From Streptomyces sp. SID13031 (GTDB taxonomy: Bacteria; Actinomycetota; Actinomycetes; Propionibacteriales; Kribbellaceae): 64,000 nucleotides of DNA. The stretch covers positions 186,001-250,000 of the forward strand of contig NZ_JAAGLV010000001.1 of the NCBI RefSeq assembly GCF_010548305.1. Reading direction: 5' to 3'. This document shows, piece after piece, positions 1 to 7,908 of the stretch; within the stretch, counting starts at the first letter, position 1; each line of letters begins with the position of its first letter. Under the pieces are notes generated by a model. That model searched no databases and was not told the DNA's origin. It saw only the letters and a list, made by a program, of their open reading frames with translations. The position numbers were made by a program, and so were the translations under genes.

Positions 1-1
1 G

Positions 2-298
2 GCCGACATGGAGACCGAGTTGCAGGCCTCGCGGTGCCTGCTGCAGCACGCCGCGAGGACGCTCGACAATCGTGCGGCGGACGCGGCGAAGGTGTGTGCG
101 ATGGCGAAGCGGTTCGTCACCGATGCGGCCTTCACTGTGGCCAACCAGGCTTTGCAGTTGCACGGCGGCTACGGGTACCTGAGCGAGTACGGCATCGAGA
201 AGGTGGTCCGCGATCTGCGCGTCCACCAGATCCTGGAAGGAACCAACGAGATCATGCGACTGATCGTCGGACGTGCATTGATCGAGGAGGCGGCATGA
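2..298 (+). CDS. Acyl-CoA dehydrogenase, C-terminal fragment (gene begins before the window)
   Basis: Only the last 98 residues are present; the reading frame is open to the left edge at base 2. The sequence LHGGYGYLSEYGIEKVVRD followed by QILEGTNEIMRLIVGR is the C-terminal signature of FAD-dependent acyl-CoA dehydrogenases. By position ahead of a 3-hydroxyisobutyryl-CoA hydrolase and a 3-hydroxyisobutyrate dehydrogenase it is most likely isobutyryl-CoA dehydrogenase of valine breakdown; that substrate is inferred from the neighbours. Its TGA overlaps the next ATG (ATGA), so the genes are translationally coupled. Confidence 0.9.
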   Translation, partial: ADMETELQASRCLLQHAARTLDNRAADAAKVCAMAKRFVTDAAFTVANQALQLHGGYGYLSEYGIEKVVRDLRVHQILEGTNEIMRLIVGRALIEEAA

Positions 299-1347
299 CC
301 GAGCCCACTGTTCTGATCAGCCGCGACGGCGGGGCGGGGCACATCGTTCTGAACCGGCCCAAGGCGATCAACGCGTTGACGCACGAGATGGTGACGCTCA
401 TCCAGTCGGCGCTGGATTCGTGGGCCGATGATCCTTCGGTGCAGACGGTCGTGCTCACCGGTAGCGGGGAGCGCGGGCTGTGCGCGGGTGGCGACATCGT
501 CTCGATCTACCAGGACGGGCTGGCGCACGGTACGGCGTCTGCGGAGTTCTGGGCCGCGGAGTACCGGCTGGACGCGACGATCGCCGACTACCCGAAGCCG
601 TTCGTGGCGATCATGGACGGGATCGTCCTTGGTGGCGGGATCGGGCTGTCGGCCCATGCGAGCGTGCGGGTGGTGACCGAGCGGTCGAAGATCGGGATGC
701 CGGAGACGGGGATCGGGTTCTTCCCGGATGTCGGTGGCACCTACTTGTTGTCGCGGGCGCCGGGTGAGCTTGGTACGCATTTGGCGTTGACTGCGGGATC
801 GGTGCGGGCGGGCGACGCGATCGCCGTGGGCTTGGCCGACTGGTATGTGACCAGCGACCAGCTTCCTGCGTTGATCGCTTCGCTGGCGAGTGTGGCGTCT
901 TCGGAGGCAATTGCCGCGGTGGCGTCGGCGGCGCCGTCCTCTGCGTTGCTGGCCGATCGCGAGTGGATCGACGCTGCGTACGAAGGCGATGACCTGGTCA
1001 AGATCCTTGCCCGGTTGGCGGATTCGGAGATCGAGGCGGCGCGCGAGACGGCGGTAGTACTGGCGTCGAAGTCGCCGACCTCGGTGAAGGTGACGTTGCG
1101 GGCGCTGCGGAGTGCGGCGGATCTGGCGACGCTGCGGGAGGCGCTGGATCAGGAGTATCGGCTGTCGGTGCGGTTCCACGGGGCGCACGACTTCATCGAG
1201 GGCGTGCGGGCGCAGGTGATCGACAAGGATCGCAATCCGCAGTGGGTGCCTTCGACGATCGATGAGGTTGCCGAGGAGACCGTGGCCGCGTACTTCGCGC
1301 CGCTGGGTGCTGACGAGCTGGGACTGACCAAGGAGAGTGCTGTATGA
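295..1347 (+). CDS. 3-hydroxyisobutyryl-CoA hydrolase (enoyl-CoA hydratase/isomerase family)
   Basis: 350 residues. Crotonase fold: the oxyanion-hole region GLCAGGDIVSIYQDG lies near residue 63, then IMDGIVLGGGIGLSAHAS and the MPETGIGFFPDVGGTYLLSR block, which distinguishes the ECH_2/HIBYL-CoA hydrolase group (about 350 residues) from ordinary 260-residue hydratases. It hydrolyses 3-hydroxyisobutyryl-CoA to free 3-hydroxyisobutyrate in valine catabolism. The start ATG at 295 is preceded by GAGGAGG and overlaps the upstream stop; an earlier in-frame extension to base 34 lies inside the upstream gene and was rejected. The stop overlaps the next start, consistent with one polycistronic mRNA. Confidence 0.9.
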   Translation: MTEPTVLISRDGGAGHIVLNRPKAINALTHEMVTLIQSALDSWADDPSVQTVVLTGSGERGLCAGGDIVSIYQDGLAHGTASAEFWAAEYRLDATIADYPKPFVAIMDGIVLGGGIGLSAHASVRVVTERSKIGMPETGIGFFPDVGGTYLLSRAPGELGTHLALTAGSVRAGDAIAVGLADWYVTSDQLPALIASLASVASSEAIAAVASAAPSSALLADREWIDAAYEGDDLVKILARLADSEIEAARETAVVLASKSPTSVKVTLRALRSAADLATLREALDQEYRLSVRFHGAHDFIEGVRAQVIDKDRNPQWVPSTIDEVAEETVAAYFAPLGADELGLTKESAV

Positions 1348-2240
1348 CCGCCGTAGGTTTCATCGGGCTCGGCAACATGGGTGGGCCGATGGCGGCCAAC
1401 CTGGTCAAGGCGGGCTTCACCGTCACCGGCTTCGACCCGTCCGACGTGGCGCGTTCTGCTGCTGTGGAAGCCGGTGTCGCGATGGTGGCGACGCCGGCCG
1501 AGGCGGTGGCCGGGGCTGACGTGGTCATCACCATGTTGCCCAGCGGGCGTCATGTTCTCGAGGTCTACCAAGGCGAGGACGGTCTGCTGGCCTCCGCGCC
1601 GGCCGGTGCGTTGTTCGTCGACTGCTCGACGATCGCCGTGTCCGACGCGCGAGAGGCTGCTGCGTTGGTGGTGTCGGCGGGGCATCGCGCGCTTGATGCG
1701 CCGGTGTCCGGGGGAGTCGTCGGTGCGACCGCGGGAACGCTGACGTTGATGGTCGGTGCGCTGGACGAGGATCTGGCGGCGGTACGGGAGGTCCTGGAGC
1801 CGATGGCCGGGCGGATCGTGCACTGCGGCGAGCCGGGGGCCGGGCAGGCGGCGAAGATCTGCAACAACCTGATCCTCGGGATCTCGATGATCGGCGTGAG
1901 CGAGGCGTTCGTGCTCGGCGAGAAGCTCGGGCTGTCGCACCAGGCGCTGTACGACGTGACGTCGACCGCGTCGGGTCAGTGCTGGTCGTTGACGACCAAC
2001 TGCCCGGTACCGGGTCCGGTGCCGACGAGTCCGGCCAATCGCGACTACCAGCCGGGCTTCGCGGCGCCGTTGATGGCGAAGGATCTCGGGCTCGCCATCC
2101 AGGCTGCCGAGACGACCGGTACGACGGCGAACCTGGGCACGCTGGCCGCGGCACTCTACCGGGAATTTGCCGACGGCAACGGTTCGGGGCTGGACTTCTC
2201 GGCCATCATCAACTCTATCCGGGAAGGCAGCCAGGCATGA
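1344..2240 (+). CDS. mmsB: 3-hydroxyisobutyrate dehydrogenase
   Basis: 298 residues, the usual length of the beta-hydroxyacid dehydrogenase family. The N-terminal NAD-binding motif is [20 protein letters not shown]. The substrate loop [21 protein letters not shown] and the helix [13 protein letters not shown], with the catalytic lysine, are intact. It oxidises 3-hydroxyisobutyrate to methylmalonate semialdehyde, directly after the hydrolase encoded upstream. ATGA overlaps on both sides place it in the middle of the valine operon. Related tartronate semialdehyde reductases are the main alternative, but the neighbours argue for mmsB. Confidence 0.92.
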   Translation: MTAVGFIGLGNMGGPMAANLVKAGFTVTGFDPSDVARSAAVEAGVAMVATPAEAVAGADVVITMLPSGRHVLEVYQGEDGLLASAPAGALFVDCSTIAVSDAREAAALVVSAGHRALDAPVSGGVVGATAGTLTLMVGALDEDLAAVREVLEPMAGRIVHCGEPGAGQAAKICNNLILGISMIGVSEAFVLGEKLGLSHQALYDVTSTASGQCWSLTTNCPVPGPVPTSPANRDYQPGFAAPLMAKDLGLAIQAAETTGTTANLGTLAAALYREFADGNGSGLDFSAIINSIREGSQA

Positions 2241-3013
2241 GCAACTACGAGAACATCATCGTCACGCGGGACGGCCGGACCGCGACGATCACGCTCGATC
2301 GGCCGAAGGCGCTCAATGCTTTGAACGAGGCGTTGATGTACGAGGTCGTCGCCGCGGCTTTGGAGCTTGACGCTGACCGTGGGGTCGGCGCGATCGTTCT
2401 GACCGGGTCCGAGCGAGCCTTCGCGGCGGGTGCCGACATCAAGGAGATGCAGGCGCAGTCGTACCAGGACATGTACCTGTCGGACTGGTTCACTGCCTGG
2501 GACCGGCTTGCTGCTGTCCGTACGCCGTTGATCGCGGCGGTCAGCGGGTATGCGTTGGGTGGAGGGTGTGAACTGGCGATGATCTGCGACATCTTGATTG
2601 CTGCGGATACGGCGAAGTTTGGTCAGCCCGAGATCACGCTCGGGGTGATTCCCGGGATCGGCGGCTCGCAACGGTTGACCCGCGCGATCGGCAAGGCGAA
2701 GGCGATGGATCTGATCCTGACTGGTCGCACCATCGGCGCCGAGGAGGCGGAGCGGGCCGGCCTGGTCTCGCGCGTCGTCCCCGCCGCCACCCTGCTCGAA
2801 GAAGCGGCGGCTGTCGCCCACAAGATCGCCGAGATGTCGTTGCCGGCCGTCTATGTGGCGAAGGAGGCCGTCAACCGAGCCTTCGAGTCAACCCTTGCCG
2901 AAGGCATCTTGTTCGAACGCCGCACCTTCCACGCCACCTTCGCCCTCGACGACCGTACCGAGGGCATGACCGCCTTCATCGAAAAGCGCAAGCCGGACTT
3001 TACGCACCGCTGA
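2237..3013 (+). CDS. Enoyl-CoA hydratase
   Basis: 258 residues with a complete crotonase fold: [17 protein letters not shown], then [11 protein letters not shown] (oxyanion hole), [16 protein letters not shown] and [19 protein letters not shown] carrying the two catalytic glutamates. It probably hydrates methacrylyl-CoA or a related branched enoyl-CoA, between the dehydrogenase and the hydrolase of the same operon. The ATG at 2237 overlaps the mmsB stop. It is the last gene of the operon; repeat-rich DNA and the defence island follow. Confidence 0.92.
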   Translation: MSNYENIIVTRDGRTATITLDRPKALNALNEALMYEVVAAALELDADRGVGAIVLTGSERAFAAGADIKEMQAQSYQDMYLSDWFTAWDRLAAVRTPLIAAVSGYALGGGCELAMICDILIAADTAKFGQPEITLGVIPGIGGSQRLTRAIGKAKAMDLILTGRTIGAEEAERAGLVSRVVPAATLLEEAAAVAHKIAEMSLPAVYVAKEAVNRAFESTLAEGILFERRTFHATFALDDRTEGMTAFIEKRKPDFTHR

Positions 3014-3028
3014 ACCTCACGCACCGGG

Positions 3029-3123
3029 AACTCCCCACGCTTGCCGAGCGCTCACTCCTCCGTCGCTCGCTTCGCGGCGGGCTCCCACCCACCCGGGCGC
3101 GGGCTCCTCCGTTGCCCGCTTGG
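3029..3123 (-). repeat. Left copy of ~95-bp island-boundary repeat (inverted relative to 7797-7893)
   Basis: Read on the minus strand this copy contains, in order, ACGGAGGAGCCCGC, GTGGGTGGGAGC, GAGCGACGGAGGAGTGAGCG and GCGTGGGGAGTT. The same four blocks occur in the same order on the plus strand at 7797-7893, with only short, variable sequence between them. It begins 16 bp after the stop of the enoyl-CoA hydratase. Confidence 0.85.
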
Positions 3124-3266
3124 TTGACCACATGCGTGGTTAGCCAAGCGGGCAAGGCGCGCCCGGGTTGGTGGTGGCTGGCTCACTCGCCCGAGGGCTC
3201 CCCACGCCTGCCCCACGCGGCTAGCCCGCGCCGCACGTGCGGCGCGGGCTCCTCTGTTGCCCGCTT
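3097..3266. repeat. Hairpin-rich repeat cluster with a 25-bp direct repeat and two palindromes
   Basis: A 25-bp unit starting GCGCGGGCTCCTC and ending GTTGCCCGCTT occurs at 3097-3121 and 3242-3266 with one mismatch. Between the copies are two strong hairpins. At 3112-3131/3136-3155 the arm TTGCCCGCTTGGTTGACCAC pairs with its partner at 18 of 20 positions around a 4-base loop. At 3224-3249 there is a perfect 26-bp palindrome with half-site GCCCGCGCCGCAC. They lie directly after the stop of the convergent HTH/HIRAN gene and could end transcription from both sides, although no T-run follows. Confidence 0.75.
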
Positions 3267-4239
3267 ACTCCAGTTGCTGATCGAATCCCGATGCCGAAGC
3301 GACTGGTCGGACCTCCAATTGGCACAGGAGGCGGAGGTGCCAAGGGGTGTCCGACCCATTCGCACGATCGACCGAAACAGACATGATTCTTCGGCGCTCC
3401 AGATACCCTTGAATCTCCTCAACCAGATAGTTCGGCACCCAGCCAACCAAGGTCTGGCCCGCGACCAACTGGATCGCCCGGGGGTTTGCTGGATTGGTCG
3501 GTTCAGGAACAAGGTCGAGTCGCGCGCCCGGTGTCAGGTTTGATATCGCCTCGCTCACACGCTCCGGACGCTGTTCATCAACATGGCGCACACCTGACGC
3601 AAGAAATCTCCGAACGAGCGTCCCGTCCGGTAGTTCAGTCGGCTCTGGAATTACTTGAATTGTGTCGTACCCGGAATCAGGTGAGGCTCGGGCGAGGATC
3701 TCTGCTGGAGTCGCCTGATCTCTTGACAGACCGAGCGCATCGATCACCGCATCGAAACCTGGATCAGCTGCGCTGGTCAGACGCACAGCGAAGAACGGGA
3801 ACAAGTCGACCGATCGGTATGTCTCATCGAACAATGGGAACGGCGGAAAAGGCTCGAATGCAGTGCTGAACTTCGCGTCGTCGGTGTATGAGAAGACGAA
3901 CTCATCACCCTTGTATTCTAGCCAGCCGATATGAACCAGACTTCTCGAGCCACTGTCTTGCCAGATCACTCGATACTCTCGTCGCTCGACGGGTCGACGC
4001 TTCCCTAATGCCGGCACGACGATGTCGAACGAACCCTTTTCATGCTCGACGACGAGGCGCAGGTGGCCACCAAGCGCCGCTACATACTCACCGAGTGTCG
4101 ACACCCGTAGATCTGGCTGTCGCTCTATCCGCGAGACTCCAGACTGCGTCGTCCCGATCGCCGTCGCCACCTCCGCCTGCGAGCGCCCAAGGCGCTTGCG
4201 AAGCTCGAATAGTGCGACTCCGGGCTCCACTCTACTCAC
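3265..4239 (-). CDS. HTH-XRE / HipA-N-like / HIRAN three-domain protein
   Basis: 324 residues. Residues ~8-60 form an XRE helix-turn-helix (LRKRLGRSQAEVATAIGTTQ then SGVSRIER). Residues ~85-165 (WQDSGSRSLVHIGWLEYKG, FSYTDDAKF, FPPFPLFDETY) resemble the N-terminal subdomain of HipA kinases, but no kinase domain follows. Residues ~215-305 (ARLDLVPEPTNPANPRAIQL, GWVPNYLVEEI) fit a HIRAN domain, a module known from DNA-end-binding repair proteins such as HLTF. The GTG start has GGAG six bases upstream. It is divergent from the CBASS operon with a 165-bp gap, so autoregulation or CBASS control is a reasonable inference. Domain assignments are from pattern memory; the exact function is unknown. Confidence 0.75.
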   Translation of the reverse strand: MSRVEPGVALFELRKRLGRSQAEVATAIGTTQSGVSRIERQPDLRVSTLGEYVAALGGHLRLVVEHEKGSFDIVVPALGKRRPVERREYRVIWQDSGSRSLVHIGWLEYKGDEFVFSYTDDAKFSTAFEPFPPFPLFDETYRSVDLFPFFAVRLTSAADPGFDAVIDALGLSRDQATPAEILARASPDSGYDTIQVIPEPTELPDGTLVRRFLASGVRHVDEQRPERVSEAISNLTPGARLDLVPEPTNPANPRAIQLVAGQTLVGWVPNYLVEEIQGYLERRRIMSVSVDRANGSDTPWHLRLLCQLEVRPVASASGFDQQLE

Positions 4240-4404
4240 GAATCACTCCGTTCATATCACGTTAGATGGATAGTACGTTGTCGTGCTAGTCTGCCCAGGC
4301 GTCTCACGGACGTGCCCGGAGCCAGTCGGCCTCCGGCTTGTTTGCAGGTTAGATGAGGGTTTGGCGTTGAACTGGGGATCGGCGGCCAGCCAGGAAGGTC
4401 CATC
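4240..4404. promoter_or_regulatory. Divergent promoter region between HTH/HIRAN gene and CBASS operon
   Basis: 165 bp without a gene. It is A/T-richer than the genome background. It contains the imperfectly symmetrical stretch from TCACGTTAG to TTGTCGTG at 4257-4289, which could be an operator for the adjacent XRE protein. I see no unambiguous -35/-10 pair. Confidence 0.4.
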
Positions 4405-5373
4405 GTGGCCGAGATCCAGCACAACGACGTCGCCCGATTCGCCGCCGATCGGGTGAACCTCCCCCGCGCGACCGCGCAGGAGCACCGCAATCAGGTGAAC
4501 CGACTGCGAGACCGGCTCCAGATCAAGATCGATGCTGACCCGACCTATGGTCTGGTGAAGATGCTCCATGCCGGGAGCGTCGCCAAGGGTACGGCCCTGA
4601 AGACAGTGAACGACCTCGACACCGCGATCTACGTGAGCAAGGCTGCTGCGCCCGACGCGGACCACGACCTTGTCCCGTGGCTCGCCGATAGGCTCTTCGA
4701 GGCAGCACCACCAAACATGACTCGCGCCCAGTTCGTTGAGGAAGCGCATTGCGTCACTGTCAACTACAAAGGCAGCGGCCTCAATGTAGACGTGGTGCCC
4801 GTACTTTACGAAGGTGACGACGACGACATTGGTTACCTCGTCAATAAGTCTAGCGGCGCGCGGATGCTGACCAGCATCACATTGCACCTCCAGTTCATCC
4901 GCGATCGCAAGAAGAGTTACGGCGCCAACTTCGCTGAGCTCATTCGAATCACGAAGTGGTGGCGCCGCCAGGCCACCAATCAGAATCACCCAGACCTAAA
5001 GTTCAAGTCGTTCATGATCGAACTGCTCTGGGCGCACCTCGCAGACGAAGGGCTCGACCTCTCGGACTATCCCACCGCCCTCGAAGGTTTCTTCCAGTAC
5101 GTCGTCCAGACCGAGTTTGACGACATTGTCGCCTTCACCGACTTCAGCAAGCCTGGCGACTTACCAGGCCGAAGCTCGGCGCCGATCGAGGTCATCGACC
5201 CGGTCAACCCCGAAAACAACGTCGCCGTCCGGTATGACTCAGCGGCCAAGAGCCTCATCTTGGCGGCATGCTCTGATGCCTTCGATGCCCTCTCGGAGGC
5301 CCGATTCGCTACAACCAAGACCCGTTCTGTGGACTGCTGGCAAACAGTCCTCGGACCGTCCTTCAGAGGCTGA
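4405..5373 (+). CDS. cdnC: CBASS CD-NTase (CdnC/D-like nucleotidyltransferase)
   Basis: 322 residues. The nucleotidyltransferase core has GSVAKGT at 57-63, the metal-binding pair D70 and D72 in NDLDTAIYV, and a third Asp, D129, in LNVDVVP. These are the features of the cGAS/DncV-like family. In known type III CBASS the enzyme is activated through a HORMA protein and makes a cyclic tri-adenylate second messenger on phage infection. The gene starts with GTG, has AGGAAGG upstream, and sits 4 bp ahead of the HORMA gene. The subclass is inferred from partners (single HORMA, TRIP13, NucC); CdnD is the alternative. Confidence 0.88.
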   Translation: MAEIQHNDVARFAADRVNLPRATAQEHRNQVNRLRDRLQIKIDADPTYGLVKMLHAGSVAKGTALKTVNDLDTAIYVSKAAAPDADHDLVPWLADRLFEAAPPNMTRAQFVEEAHCVTVNYKGSGLNVDVVPVLYEGDDDDIGYLVNKSSGARMLTSITLHLQFIRDRKKSYGANFAELIRITKWWRRQATNQNHPDLKFKSFMIELLWAHLADEGLDLSDYPTALEGFFQYVVQTEFDDIVAFTDFSKPGDLPGRSSAPIEVIDPVNPENNVAVRYDSAAKSLILAACSDAFDALSEARFATTKTRSVDCWQTVLGPSFRG

Positions 5374-5377
5374 TCTG

Positions 5378-5878
5378 ATGACCTATTCCATGTCCCAGAC
5401 GTTCACCCGCACTGAAGCCCGGCACCTGGCGTCAAAAGTAGTCGCGGATCTATACCAATGCTCGCGTCTCTACGGAGGCCCGTCCATGGGCAGCATCCCG
5501 GCCTATGAGACTGAACTTGTCGAACGCCTAGCGATGGACTATGTATCGAAGTATGAGTTTGGCTTCGAGAAGGACGGTAATCGTGTTGTGGCCTGGCAAT
5601 ACCAGGTTAAGAATGGTGAGCTTGCTGGTGGGATCGACGACCGAGCGGGCGGGCTCTACGCCAGGGGTGATGTGTCGGGCGCATCGTTCTACAACTTCAT
5701 GACCTATTCCTCAAAGTGGTCGCAGGTTCCGGCGTCCGAGCAGGCGGAATTCGAGGAGACCCTGCCTTTCAATCGATCTGATGGGACGCTGCCAAGCGAC
5801 GGTAGTGGCTACTGGATATCAGACAAGACCTACAGTCGCGGCGGCGTTGCAGTCACGCGAAGGACGTTTCGGCCATGA
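5378..5878 (+). CDS. cap7: CBASS HORMA-domain protein (Cap7-like)
   Basis: 166 residues. The N-terminus SQTFTRTEARHLASKVVADL, then YETELVERLAMDYVSKYEFGF and GDVSGASFYNFMTYSS, match what I know of bacterial HORMA-1 proteins. These bind a closure peptide and then activate the CD-NTase. The C-terminal 'safety belt' region (SDKTYSRGGVAVTRRTF) is present, so the protein looks full length. One HORMA gene is present, as in the E. coli MS115-1 type system, not two as in Pseudomonas. Its stop overlaps the next start (ATGA). Confidence 0.87.
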   Translation: MTYSMSQTFTRTEARHLASKVVADLYQCSRLYGGPSMGSIPAYETELVERLAMDYVSKYEFGFEKDGNRVVAWQYQVKNGELAGGIDDRAGGLYARGDVSGASFYNFMTYSSKWSQVPASEQAEFEETLPFNRSDGTLPSDGSGYWISDKTYSRGGVAVTRRTFRP

Positions 5879-6798
5879 CATCAGAACTTTTCGGCCACGT
5901 ACAAGAGTTCCCAGATCCGGACTCTGGAGTCCGCTTCGAAGCCTTGGTGGGATTGGATGACGTCAAAGTCCGCCTGATCAACGAGGCCACGGTAATTCTC
6001 CAGCCCGAACTATTAGACAAGTGGGCGACCGTGCGACACATGGGCACAGTCCATGCCCTTCAGGCTGTACGCGACAGAGTCCCGCTCATTGTCCTCGCCG
6101 GCGACGTAGGTACAGGTAAAACAGAACTGGCGGAAACAGTCGGGCATCCGATCGCTCACCAACTCGGAGTCGATGTAACGCTGTACCCACTCAGCCTTAA
6201 TGCCCGAGGGGCCGGCTTAGTAGGCCAGATGACAACGCTCATTACTAGTGCGCTGAACGAGATTCGCAACATGGCGGCCAAGTCGAGAACGAGCGATGGG
6301 CAACTTAACCGGGCCGTCATCCTCCTCGTCGATGAAGCCGACTCAGTTGCGCAGTCCCGAGAGCTCGCCCAGATGCACCACGAAGATCGAGCCGGTGTCA
6401 ACGCCCTCATCCAAGGCATCGACAGCTTCCGCAAGGAGCAACTGCCGGTTTTGACCATCATGTGCACCAATCGACCGGACGCCATCGATCCCGCAGTAGC
6501 TCGACGCGCCGCCCATGTGTTCCGCCTGGGGCGCCCGACAGCCGAGCAGACTCGAGAGGTGCTCAATGCCGCGTTCGCCGGCATCGCCGTCTCGCATAAT
6601 GACCTAGACGAGGTCGCTATGCTCCTCCACTCCGATAATTCCAAACAGTATGGCCCGACGTACTCCGATCTCCGGCAGCGTTTCGTGCCGGACGCCGTCC
6701 TCGATGCATTTGGGCGGGACGCGCCCATAGTCGGTTCACGACTGATCGAACTGGCGGCCAGTTTCACGCCGACTCGACCATTCGGGTCAGGCAGCTGA
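5875..6798 (+). CDS. cap6: CBASS TRIP13/Pch2-like AAA+ ATPase (Cap6-like)
   Basis: 307 residues. Walker A is GDVGTGKT at 76-83, Walker B is ILLVDEADS with D153 and E154, and a sensor region TNRPDAIDPAVARRA follows. It resembles Pch2/TRIP13 remodelers, which open closed HORMA domains with ATP. In CBASS it acts as the off-switch that disassembles the HORMA-CD-NTase complex and limits false activation. Position directly after the HORMA gene with a 4-bp overlap supports the role. All catalytic motifs are intact. Confidence 0.9.
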   Translation: MTSELFGHVQEFPDPDSGVRFEALVGLDDVKVRLINEATVILQPELLDKWATVRHMGTVHALQAVRDRVPLIVLAGDVGTGKTELAETVGHPIAHQLGVDVTLYPLSLNARGAGLVGQMTTLITSALNEIRNMAAKSRTSDGQLNRAVILLVDEADSVAQSRELAQMHHEDRAGVNALIQGIDSFRKEQLPVLTIMCTNRPDAIDPAVARRAAHVFRLGRPTAEQTREVLNAAFAGIAVSHNDLDEVAMLLHSDNSKQYGPTYSDLRQRFVPDAVLDAFGRDAPIVGSRLIELAASFTPTRPFGSGS

Positions 6799-6799
6799 C

Positions 6800-7582
6800 A
6801 TGGCAAGGCAGAAATCTAGTGGTCAGGCGGAAAAGTTCAACTTATCCGAAGCGTTCGGTGCGCGAGAAGAGGAACTGGCGGCCACGCTCCGGATGGGTGG
6901 GGCGCTCACCAAGCATGGACCGCTTCTCGGGTCAGGAACCGAGCATGGATGGTTCGGGCTCCTGCGCGGCTTTCTTCCTGGCCGCTACGGAATTGCAACC
7001 GGAAAAGTGGTCGACTCCGAAGGTCATCAGAGCGAGCAGATCGACCTCGTCATCTATGACGCCTTCTATTCACCGCTCTTGTTCCATCTCGCAGGCTCGA
7101 CATTCATTCCTGCGGAGAGCGTATATGCGGCGTTCGAGGTTAAGCAAACTCTCAGCAAGATCCATCTAGAGGCAGCGGCAGACAAGGCGAACTCTATTCG
7201 CCGACTACATCGCACATCGGCTTTGATTCCTAATCAATTTGGACGAGAGATCCGCAAGGATCTCGACACCTTGCCGATCCTGGCGGGGCTCCTCACTTCG
7301 GCTAGCGAGTGGAGAACTCCGTTCGACGACACCCTTCGGAAGCATCTCCGATCCCAAGACCGAGACCACGCCATCGACATAGGGTGTGCACTAGGCGCAG
7401 GTGCATTCGACACGTCCCGTAGTCAGGTACAACAAGGGCGTCAGCTCCTGCGGCTTGAGACCAGCAGACCGGAGCTATCACTCAGCTACTTCATGATGCG
7501 GTTGCTTCATCGGCTGCAACAGTTGGGGACTGTCGGCGCTATCGACTACGAGGCGTACACGCTGCCGCTGACTACCGAGTAG
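6800..7582 (+). CDS. nucC: CBASS effector NucC-like endonuclease
   Basis: 260 residues, close to known NucC (about 240). The restriction-endonuclease-like active site is ID-x30-ExK: D82 in SEQIDLVIYD, then E113 and K115 in AFEVKQTLS. The FLPGRYGIATGKVVDS stretch before it is also typical. NucC is a trimer that hexamerises on binding cyclic tri-adenylate and degrades double-stranded DNA, killing the infected cell. It starts 1 bp after the ATPase stop, so it ends the four-gene operon. I see no frameshift or lost catalytic residue. Confidence 0.88.
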   Translation: MARQKSSGQAEKFNLSEAFGAREEELAATLRMGGALTKHGPLLGSGTEHGWFGLLRGFLPGRYGIATGKVVDSEGHQSEQIDLVIYDAFYSPLLFHLAGSTFIPAESVYAAFEVKQTLSKIHLEAAADKANSIRRLHRTSALIPNQFGREIRKDLDTLPILAGLLTSASEWRTPFDDTLRKHLRSQDRDHAIDIGCALGAGAFDTSRSQVQQGRQLLRLETSRPELSLSYFMMRLLHRLQQLGTVGAIDYEAYTLPLTTE

Positions 7583-7796
7583 GTGGCTGGACCGCACCGT
7601 ACCTACCAGGACGATCGGCTGACCACACATCCAAGGACGTGGCAACGAAGCCCAAGCAGCGCCCCAGAACCAGGGACTCCGGCTTTGAACGACCGAGGCG
7701 GCGCCAATTTGGCTCTGGTGCTCAGTCTCAGGAGTTGGCGGGTCGCCAGCATTCTGTGCGTGCTCACGACCAGCATTCGCCACGTGAGCCGCCACT
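7583..7796. other. Gene-free stretch after the CBASS operon
   Basis: No open frame here has coding character and I recognise nothing in it. Together with the adjoining repeat at 7797-7893 it makes a 326-bp non-coding gap before the convergent prpC gene. Confidence 0.6.
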
Positions 7797-7893
7797 CAAG
7801 CGGGCGACGGAGGAGCCCGCGGACCAGGGTGGGTGGGAGCTAGCAGCTGAGTGAGCGACGGAGGAGTGAGCGTGGCGCCAGGCGTGGGGAGTT
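7797..7893 (+). repeat. Right copy of ~95-bp island-boundary repeat
   Basis: Plus-strand copy of the blocks described at 3029-3123: CAAGCGGGC, ACGGAGGAGCCCGC, GTGGGTGGGAGC, GAGCGACGGAGGAGTGAGCG, GCGTGGGGAGTT. It ends 16 bp before the prpC stop codon, mirroring the 16-bp distance of the left copy from the hydratase stop. Confidence 0.85.
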
Positions 7894-7908
7894 GTCTGTG
7901 GGTGAGAG

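Larger units (their letters stand above)
3029..7893. other. Defence island (type III CBASS) bounded by inverted repeats
   Basis: About 4.9 kb between the convergent ends of the valine operon and prpC. Base composition drops visibly compared with both sides (more A/T-rich codons such as AAG, ATT and TAT, fewer strings of G and C), which suggests horizontal acquisition. It holds five genes: a minus-strand HTH/HIRAN protein and four plus-strand CBASS genes. Matching blocks of a ~95-bp repeat lie at its two edges in opposite orientation. No integrase, transposase or tRNA attachment site was seen, so the mode of insertion is unknown. Confidence 0.8.

Noticed and set aside
3112..3543. 143-residue plus-strand frame at the left island edge
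   Set aside because: It spans the hairpin repeats and the antisense of the HTH/HIRAN gene; no family features.
3265..4239. HipA toxin of a HipAB pair
   Set aside because: No HipA kinase catalytic core and no separate antitoxin gene; the C-terminal part is HIRAN-like.
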